A DNA stretch of 64,000 nucleotides from Symsagittifera roscoffensis. Taxonomy: Eukaryota; Xenacoelomorpha; Acoela; Convolutidae. The first letter of the stretch is position 1, and each line of letters opens with the position of its first letter. Positions 57,325 to 64,000 of this stretch are shown here, in pieces. The position numbers and the translations under genes were made by a program. The DNA lies in assembly GCF_963678635.1 (NCBI RefSeq), contig NC_087066.1:1014201-1078200 (forward strand), in the 5' to 3' direction. Under the pieces are notes generated by a model that worked only from the letters and a program-made list of their open reading frames with translations, was not told the DNA's origin and made no database searches.

Positions 57325-60192
57325 CTCGTTTTGATGAGACCATTGTTCCAGAGTAGCCCCTAGACCACTATGACTTGCATCGCACTTTATTCTAGTTTGC
57401 TTTGATGGATCGTAATAGTTTAATAAAGCGATATTAGCAACTGCCTTTTTGATATCCTCAAAAGCTACTGAGTGTTGATCGTTCCACTCAAATTTTTTCA
57501 CTGGTAAACGAACATTTTTCATTTTCTTTTTTTCATTTTCTTCTTTCAGTAGTGGTCTAAGTTTTTCAGTTAAACTAGCCGCATTTGGGATGAATTTCGA
57601 CAGATGATTGATGCTACCCATGAACGATCTGAGTTGTTTCAGTGACTTGGGAGGTTTGAGATTTGCAATAGCCTCAGTTTTCGTAATTTTTGGTATTATA
57701 CCGTGTATTGACAAATTATGACCTAACCAATTCACTGCCGGCTGAAAAACTTCACATTTCGAAATTTTTATTGCGAGATTTTCATCAACCAAATTTTGCA
57801 GTACATTGCGAACCAATTTCTCATGATCTTTAGCTTCCCCCTTAGAAACAATTAGAATATCGTCCAAGAAACAAAAGGTATTTTTCGAGTGGTTTAGTGT
57901 TCTGTCCATCGCTTTTTGGAATTCAGCCGGCATATCTGCCAGCCCGTAAAAACCTGTCAGAAATCTGTAAGTTTCCGTTGCATTACCTCCTACAATATTC
58001 AAATTGCATTGTTTTGCTGTTTCCGCAGTTAGTCTTATTTGACTGTAGGCATATTTTAAGTCCAACAGGGTGAAATAAAGAGAGCCTTCTGATGCTGATG
58101 TGATAATCTGGCTAACACCATCGATCAGTTCGTCCACATTGGGCATCTGATATTTATTTTTGTACAACTGCCTATTGATGGGTTTGGCGTCCAATGCTAA
58201 TTTAATAGAATTATCTTTTTTGACTGTGATAACAATTGGAGCAATAAAGCAATCGCTCGTACATTTATCTAGTTTTTCAATGTGTCCCTCTTTTAGCAGT
58301 TTGTCTAGTTCTGTTTGTACTTTATCCTGGATGTGCATAGGAATTCTCCTACCTTTCTCTTGAATCGGGCACAAAGGATATTTAAATTTTGTACTCACTG
58401 TGTGATTTTTTGATTCCCCTCGTCTATCAAATAGATCTTTGAACTTCCTATAAAAGAGATCCTTCCAACTTTCTAACTGTTCGCACAGTAGCACATCAAA
58501 TCTGGATCTTCGTGTTGGAGCTGATTTTTGGGTGGTCTGAATTCCCAGTTTACTTCGAAGATCTAGACCTAGTATGCATCGCATACGTCTTTCTGTGACT
58601 AGTAGCATTGCTCCCAACACTTCCCAGCCCGCAGAGCGCAGATTAGCCCTTAACGCTCCTAATATCAAAATAGGTCGTTTATTATAATCCACAAACTGCG
58701 CGGACAGGTTTAACTTTTTTGCTGGAATAAATTTAGAATTTGAAGGTCCTTCCAAAATTTGTTTCGTAGTCGCCCAATTCAGAAGTGATACTGGGCTACC
58801 AGTATCTATAGTCATATTCAAAATATAACTATCAATTTTAACTAGAGCTTTTAGTGCTTTAATTTGATGAGATTTTGGGTTCCGGCGAATTTCGATTTTT
58901 TCAATATTGTCCGGTTTTTTCGTCAACCCTTCCTTCTGAATCTTTTCATCATTGTGCACGTTCTCTAACACCCGTTTGTTGATGTATTTTTCTATGTTTG
59001 AAATGGAGGTGAAATCTTCTTCTACGGTCATTATTTCAAACTCGTCGCATGAATCAAACGTTTGTATTAAATTGCACTCCTCCTCTGAACTCGAATCTTC
59101 ATTTGCGATTTCGTTAACTTGCTGAGACTTACACATTTTTGCGAAGTGGTTGGGTTTGTTACAGTTTTTACATGTCTTACCCATTGCCGGGCATTTTTTC
59201 AAATGATTTTCCCCAAACGCTCTACCGCATCTCGTGCATTGTTTTTGGTCTCCTTTAACTTTCTGAGTATTCTTATTTTCGTACTGTTTTCTTCTATTTT
59301 GATTTTGACGTTTAGAGTTAAACCCTTTGTTTCCTATTGCCATAATTGGTTCTTGTTTGATCTTCATTTGTGAATTTGGAAACAATCCTGAGTTGTTTGC
59401 GCTTGATGAATATTTTTGAAATGCTTGGGTGGTTTGTTTGCTATGTTCAAACTTTATCGCACGCTTTAGAACTTCTTCGGGAGAAAACGTCTCGAAAGTT
59501 AATGTGTCTTGAAGAACAACATTTTTCATTCTGGAGATAAATAAGTCTCTTACCAATTCTTCTTCCAACGCTCCCAATTCGGCATTTGCTGCTTGTGCAG
59601 TCAGTGCCGCATGAAAAGATTCCAGCGTTTCATTCGATTCATGGGACCGTGTGAACAGTTTGTATCTCTCATAGGTAATACATTTCGTCTTCTCAAATGA
59701 GACCTTGGCTAAACGAATTATGTCGCGAAACCCCAGTTTAGATATTTCTGTGTGAGGATTCTTTTGAATAAATTTTTTCTTCCCTTCCGCTCCCAAAGCG
59801 AGGAATAATCTCGATGTCAACCGTTTTTCAACTTCATGGTAGAAGACATTGTGTCCCACTCTAGGTCCTCTCCGCATCCGTTCTTCATTTTCTTGAACCA
59901 CTCTATCTCGAGCCAATCTGTTCCGCGCTTCTCTTTCTGCTACTGCAGGCGCATCCTCGTTTTGCACTGGTGGCTCAGGAGTTGGTAGAGGTTCTTCTAA
60001 TACCGGTTTAGGTTCTTGTAGCATTATTTCTGGATCCACATTCTCTTTAACCGTAACAGCTAATAGGAACTGATCGAGCCATGTTTCAAAACTCCAGGGT
60101 GGGTCTGAATTTGTGAATGCCCAGAATACTGGGATTCCCAGATCAGTCCTATTATCTTGGGCTGTAAAACCGGATCCTGCTGGCTGCGCCAT
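57322..60192 (-). CDS. gag-pol: gag-pol N-terminal part: Gag, protease, reverse transcriptase
   Basis: 956 codons. Residues 1-320 are Gag-like, with no close family recognised. Two Cys/His knuckles follow: CTRCGRAFGENHLKKC, non-standard, and CKNCNKPNHFAKMC, a standard CX2CX4HX4C zinc knuckle that binds RNA. The aspartic protease motif MTIDTGSPVSLL sits near residue 468. Reverse transcriptase carries LLDLKYAYSQIRL and the active-site box FLDDILIVS near residue 780, then a connection segment and the start of RNase H. Gag and Pol share one frame without a shift. The ATG straddles the LTR end and primer-binding site, so the first residues are coded by the tRNA-primer site. The frame ends early at the TGA described in the RNase H entry. 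Confidence 0.9.
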   Translation of the reverse strand: MAQPAGSGFTAQDNRTDLGIPVFWAFTNSDPPWSFETWLDQFLLAVTVKENVDPEIMLQEPKPVLEEPLPTPEPPVQNEDAPAVAEREARNRLARDRVVQENEERMRRGPRVGHNVFYHEVEKRLTSRLFLALGAEGKKKFIQKNPHTEISKLGFRDIIRLAKVSFEKTKCITYERYKLFTRSHESNETLESFHAALTAQAANAELGALEEELVRDLFISRMKNVVLQDTLTFETFSPEEVLKRAIKFEHSKQTTQAFQKYSSSANNSGLFPNSQMKIKQEPIMAIGNKGFNSKRQNQNRRKQYENKNTQKVKGDQKQCTRCGRAFGENHLKKCPAMGKTCKNCNKPNHFAKMCKSQQVNEIANEDSSSEEECNLIQTFDSCDEFEIMTVEEDFTSISNIEKYINKRVLENVHNDEKIQKEGLTKKPDNIEKIEIRRNPKSHQIKALKALVKIDSYILNMTIDTGSPVSLLNWATTKQILEGPSNSKFIPAKKLNLSAQFVDYNKRPILILGALRANLRSAGWEVLGAMLLVTERRMRCILGLDLRSKLGIQTTQKSAPTRRSRFDVLLCEQLESWKDLFYRKFKDLFDRRGESKNHTVSTKFKYPLCPIQEKGRRIPMHIQDKVQTELDKLLKEGHIEKLDKCTSDCFIAPIVITVKKDNSIKLALDAKPINRQLYKNKYQMPNVDELIDGVSQIITSASEGSLYFTLLDLKYAYSQIRLTAETAKQCNLNIVGGNATETYRFLTGFYGLADMPAEFQKAMDRTLNHSKNTFCFLDDILIVSKGEAKDHEKLVRNVLQNLVDENLAIKISKCEVFQPAVNWLGHNLSIHGIIPKITKTEAIANLKPPKSLKQLRSFMGSINHLSKFIPNAASLTEKLRPLLKEENEKKKMKNVRLPVKKFEWNDQHSVAFEDIKKAVANIALLNYYDPSKQTRIKCDASHSGLGATLEQWSHQNE
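60172..60191 (-). promoter_or_regulatory. Primer-binding site, tRNA-Ser-like
   Basis: Directly inside the 5' LTR, the minus strand reads TGGCGCAGCCAGCAGGATCC. Its complement ends GCTGGCTGCGCCA, which looks like a tRNA 3' end: a CCA tail, discriminator G, a TGGCTGC acceptor strand and a CCTGC T-stem strand. G as discriminator and this T stem are usual for tRNA-Ser in animals, which other gypsy elements also use as primer. The tRNA identity is inferred from general knowledge, not from a tRNA gene in this window. Confidence 0.7.
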
Positions 60193-60470
60193 GTGATAAC
60201 TAACTGAACCTCTAAGGTTTTATGATGAAAACTGAAGTGGTTTCAAAGGATTAATTTAACCGTTGAACCGCATTGTTTTTCTTTAGTTAGTTTCCGATTT
60301 TGACTGTGTACGGATTCACAGATCTGAGAGAGAATGAATCTCTATCTTTGCAATAAAGGTCGTGTAGAGTTGACTTTGGTTATTTATAATAACGTACTAT
60401 AATTTACAGATAACAATATGAATAGCACGTTCAAGGCCACTATATGATTACTGCATGGTTACTGCAATTG
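60192..60470 (-). repeat. 5' LTR of the gypsy-type element, outer 22 bp missing
   Basis: 279 bp identical to 53,185-53,463 except for three substitutions. The 22 bp that should follow at the outer end (CAGTAG... to CCACA on the plus strand) are absent and are replaced by unrelated GCCATCTC. The outer TG end and the target-site duplication are therefore gone, by deletion or because a shortened end was integrated. Confidence 0.88.
60381..60388 (-). promoter_or_regulatory. TATA-like box in the 5' LTR
   Basis: TATAAATA on the minus strand, also present in the other LTR (53,374-53,381). It lies about 190 bp before the LTR end in element orientation, a reasonable place for an LTR promoter. Only the sequence match supports it. 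Confidence 0.35.
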
Positions 60471-62038
60471 GCCATCTCATTTTTGAATTAGCCTTCTTAT
60501 CCTGCGTGTAATATGTAATCAGCTTTAAACAGATATCGATGGCTTCAACAGTTTCTTTTAAGCACGGCATCAATTTTTGCTTCACGATAACTTTTACGAA
60601 ACTAACGCCTCTCAAAACACACAAACCGTCTGTGAAGTGGACTCCATCTTGTGTAGTCAAGATCGCTCTCGCCAAACTTGTGTATTTCAAATTCATATCA
60701 ATGTTTTCGCCTCATTCAATTCTCAATCAGTAGTTTCTCTAGCGAAAACTAAGGTTATTTAGTATAGAATATTTTTTCATGTTTAAGTTTTTTTTCGAGA
60801 TATACGAAAAAAACACAAGATATGAGACAAAAGAATACACATATGCATCGTTCAAATAAAACTGAGGTAGAGCGACATGATACAATAAGGTATCTCTGCA
60901 AGTCGAACAATTCGATGTCAGAAGGGTAACTAACAAGGGCGAAAATGTTGAATGCACTAGACAAGCTCTAGATTCATCATCATCAACATCGTTTTTATCA
61001 TATGCAATTATTGATTATGGTGCTGTCTCTTTGCCATCAGATGGCGTTGGCAGCAACAGACTTTGTCGAACTGAAGATCTCCACAATATACGGTCTTGTG
61101 GGTCAGTGCGGGCAATGAGATCAACATCCTTGCGGCCGTTGTGATGCACGAAGTGAAAAGAGCGCACTCAACATGTCCAAATCATCTGAGGCGTCTGCTC
61201 CGAAAGACATTGATAAAATCACACGCGCCGAGTTGATCACCTGGGTCAAAGGAGTGCACCAGGGTCAAGAACACCCAGTTTAAAACCGTAAATACAACGG
61301 ATCATCGTACGGTCATTTCGTGGGAGTCGTAGCATATCAAGAACACCCAGTTTAAAACCGTAAATACAACGGATCATCGTACGGTATTTTCCTGGGAGTC
61401 GTAGCATATTTGATAGGTTGGTATTCCATTGTTTCATTTTCGTGCCTCCTTATTAAACGTACACAAAAACAGTACAATGTTTTCTAAATGAGATTTGCCT
61501 CGTAGTTAGTATCTGGAGAAGCTTCAAGAACCTACCCCAGGCGGAGCAAAATCGGGCAGCGACTTTACTATCACAGCCTCCAACAGCACTTAGCATATCA
61601 CTCAGGTGTTAAAAGGCTGGCTCAACACCAAGCTTAGTAGCGGCTACCTTAACCTTATTTGAACGGCGATCAGCTATAGGTCGCGCACTCCAGTACTTGT
61701 AGGGCAAATATACTTTGGGGAGGCAACAAGCCGACCTGAACAAGTTTCACTGAAACACTGAGCTTATCACATTTTTACGGGAAACAGCACAGGGTACTTC
61801 CAGAGATCTTGATCAGATCAAGGCCGATGTCTGAGATCAGAAACTCGACTCGGAGATCTTTTCAGTTTCCTAATAAAGATTCTAATATTATAGCCAAAAG
61901 AATCTTGAGCCAACATAAAAAAACATTGTGTTAAAATGCCATGTCACATCAAATGTAGATAGCTACACATTAATCATCAAAACTATGCATGAGCACATTT
62001 CAGAGCGCCATTGAGATGCTAGTCATTAAGTTCATATA
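60471..62038. other. Noncoding stretch with possible decayed element
   Basis: 60,471-60,970 is AT-rich without a recognisable feature. 61,040-61,870 is more GC-balanced. A 36-codon frame at 61,173-61,283 starts ATGTCCAAATCATCTGAGGC and ends in stops. Nearby text (for example CTACCCCAGGCGGAGCAAAA) opens only in short frames. This could be the remains of a retroelement 5' region, but nothing identifies it. Confidence 0.35.
61265..61408. repeat. 72-bp tandem duplication
   Basis: Two adjacent copies (61,265-61,336 and 61,337-61,408), each starting TCAAGAACACCCAGTTTAAA and ending GGGAGTCGTAGCATA, with a few differences near ACGGTCATTTCGT/ACGGTATTTTCCT. Confidence 0.85.
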
Positions 62039-62769
62039 CAGTGCTGATTTAAATTATCCGGACAAAACGAACAAAACTTGAATTTTCAAACGCGTTTTTC
62101 TCAAATTGGGTTAAGATTAGACAAAAAGTGAACAGAAAAAAAGTTGTTTAGAATTTCATCAGAATTAATATGGTGCAGTTTTTTCTCCGAAATTCTCAAC
62201 CAAAATTTTACCCCAAAATTGGGTCATTTTGGCTTTTTTCAATTAATCAAGAATTACGCTGAAACTATTTTGTTAATTGATAAGAAAAATATATCACAAG
62301 AAGCCTCTTACACAGCCCAACAAAGTTTAAGTAGGGTTAATTCTCCAAAAATTTGAGCAAAAAGTGTAAAATTTGTTTTTAAGCAAAGATTCTGGGTTTT
62401 ATATAGTAAAAATCACATTTATTGATTATCAAGTGAAAATTTTTTCTCTTATAACGGTTTTTGGAGATTTATCCCTCCTTAAACTTTGTTGCGCTGCGTA
62501 AGAGGCTTCTAATGATGTAATATTCTTATCAATTAACTAATAGTTTCAGCGTAATTCTTGATTAATTGAAAAAAGCCAAAATGACCCATTTTTGGGGTAA
62601 AATTTTGGTTGAGAATTTTGGAGAAAAAACTGCACCATATTAATTCTGATGAAATTCTAAGCAACTTTTGTTCTGTTCACTTTTTGTGTAATCTTAACCC
62701 GATTTGAGAAAAACGCGTTTGAAAATTCAAGTTTTGCTCGTTTTGTCCGGATAATTTAAATCAGCACTG
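62039..62769. mobile_element. Palindromic Tc1/mariner-like MITE (731 bp)
   Basis: The ends are CAGTGCTGATTTAAATTATC and its reverse complement, flanked on each side by TA, the Tc1/mariner target duplication. CAGTG...ATCCGGAC ends are typical of Tc1-like elements. The two arms (about 300 bp each) are almost fully complementary and enclose a centre of about 110 bp (62,345-62,455). There is no transposase. The RNA would fold into a very long hairpin. Confidence 0.88.
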
Positions 62770-64000
62770 TAGTTCGTTAGTGGGGAATTGCGATGTTAGT
62801 CTTTCGAAGTTTATCTGGTTTTTGATTCTTTTGTCTTATTTTTTTTCTCATTAAGAAGTCGATTGTGGTCAGTTGACTGTGCTGCAATGCGAAACTCAGC
62901 CTGGAAAGCAAGCTGACGGAAACAGACAATTATCGCAAAGTCGAGGAACTAGTATGAAAAGTATCAAGAACTTTTTTCGAGTGACATTAAATTCAGTTTG
63001 AGAGAAAGATGTCGGGTAAGACAACTGCAGTAGTCATTTAGCATCAAAAACAACTCAAGAGAAGAAGCTGAGCTTTGCACTATTTGCGACTCATCAGACA
63101 TCTAAACAAATGATGGAACGATAAAACTGCAGTATCTTCAAAACATTTAAGACCTGCGGCAACTACGAACTATTCCTAAATTAATTTGAAAGAAAATGAG
63201 TTCAGAAAAAATCCAAAAATTGTTCGAAAATTCAGCTTATTTACTTGAATCACTCATTTTGACTATTTGATTAGAACAATCAGAACAACTATAATAAACA
63301 ATTTCGAAAAAAGTAAAAAATTTGAAATTGAAAGACCAGATTATACTATAAAGACTTGATGATACTACAAACAGGTCACAATCAAGAAGTGCAAACTTTA
63401 TGACGTTTGCTGGGTAAAAAAATCACTTAAAAACTGCAATAACTATTCAAAAAAAAGCATACTTTGTTTTCGCTAAAATTACTAGTTTTCAATGTCCAGA
63501 AACAACTTTAACAAATTGAATATGATTTTTCAAAAAAAAGAGGACAACGACTTTGAAATAGCAACTCAAGAGTTCACGAAACCTTAAGAAAAGGATAGAA
63601 AATACAAAAAAAAAAGAAACAAAAAACAATACTTTTTAAATGAAGTTTTGGTTAAGAAATAGTAAACAACCGCAAAAAATCAAAAATTTAAACTAAACGC
63701 AGTCAGTTTTCATAATAATCTGTGCAATTTTGCAAAATAAACAACTATGGAAACTAATTTTTTAAAGTTTCAAATAATTTTTTTTGACGAAAACTGTTTA
63801 ATCAAAAAAAATAACTGAAACTTTGATGGAGTGTGAATTCAAAGATTTCTTTTTCGTGTCCCTCTTAGAGCTAGTGACATAATTTAACCGCATAATACTG
63901 GCGGCAAAATCTCTATGCAGGCAAAACTGAGCTTCATGTCATTTGCGATACAAAAAAACTATTAAAATCAAAACAGTTGAAAAAATAAATAAACAATCTC
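62770..64000. other. AT-rich noncoding end of the window
   Basis: No gene or element with definable ends. Weak matches to the CTCAGC/AAGCAAGCTGAC repeats of 50,720 and 52,060 occur near 62,890, 63,065 and 63,925. Confidence 0.5.

Larger units (their letters stand above)
53185..60470 (-). mobile_element. Ty3/gypsy-type LTR retrotransposon, inactive copy
   Basis: The element is 7.3 kb on the minus strand: 5' LTR at the right, then primer-binding site, gag-pol with order Gag, zinc knuckle, protease, reverse transcriptase, RNase H, integrase, a long C-terminal region, polypurine tract and 3' LTR. RT-RH before integrase places it in Ty3/gypsy. Pol is broken by a stop codon, frame changes and a lost RNase H active-site residue (see the separate entries), and the 5' LTR lacks its outer 22 bp, so no flanking duplication remains. 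The LTRs differ at 3 of 279 positions, so insertion was fairly recent. There is no envelope-like frame. Confidence 0.93.

Noticed and set aside
61173-61283. 36-codon frame starting ATGTCCAAATCATCTGAGGC
   Set aside because: Good-looking start but stops within 111 bp and no family is recognisable; left as a possible element remnant.

Overview
This is a eukaryotic, almost certainly animal, genomic window. The genes are split by AT-rich introns with GT-AG or possible GC-AG borders, the coding exons are clearly GC-richer than their surroundings, and the one conserved gene is a Staufen homologue, an animal RNA-transport protein. Most of the window is repeats: a satellite array, DNA-transposon remnants with intact target-site duplications, tRNA-derived SINE-like elements and one LTR retrotransposon. 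The sequence does not let me name the phylum.

Layout. 1-17,660: tandem satellite of about 597 bp monomers, roughly 29 plus a decayed edge monomer, with higher-order repeats of three and five monomers; it runs off the left end. 17,650-19,828: dispersed repeats, including a MITE nested in another MITE. 19,829-42,187: plus-strand staufen-like gene, modelled here as ten exons joined in consistent reading phase (4,479 coding nt, about 1,490 residues, 5' end not found). Four double-stranded-RNA-binding domains (dsRBDs) can be read, matching Staufen domains 2-5. Domain 2 is split by a Gly/Tyr/Ser-rich insert of about 150 residues. Its introns (up to 7.7 kb) hold most of the MITEs, SINE-like elements and small tandem arrays. 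42,188-46,591: noncoding, old repeats, one doubtful 150-codon open frame. 46,592-46,984: a small GC-rich open frame for a possible N-terminally anchored 130-residue protein. 46,985-53,184: AT-rich noncoding DNA with a 1-kb foldback element. 53,185-60,470: minus-strand Ty3/gypsy-type LTR retrotransposon with 98.9% identical LTRs but a broken pol and a clipped 5' LTR. 60,471-64,000: noncoding, with a 731-bp palindromic Tc1-like element.

How it fits together: the host gene is one long RNA-binding-protein locus. The repeats around and inside it record several layers of insertion and tandem growth. I found no multi-gene pathway or defence-type system. The most unusual features are the low-complexity insert inside a Staufen dsRBD, the retrotransposon whose start codon straddles the LTR and primer-binding site, and a short hairpin shared by many otherwise different repeats.
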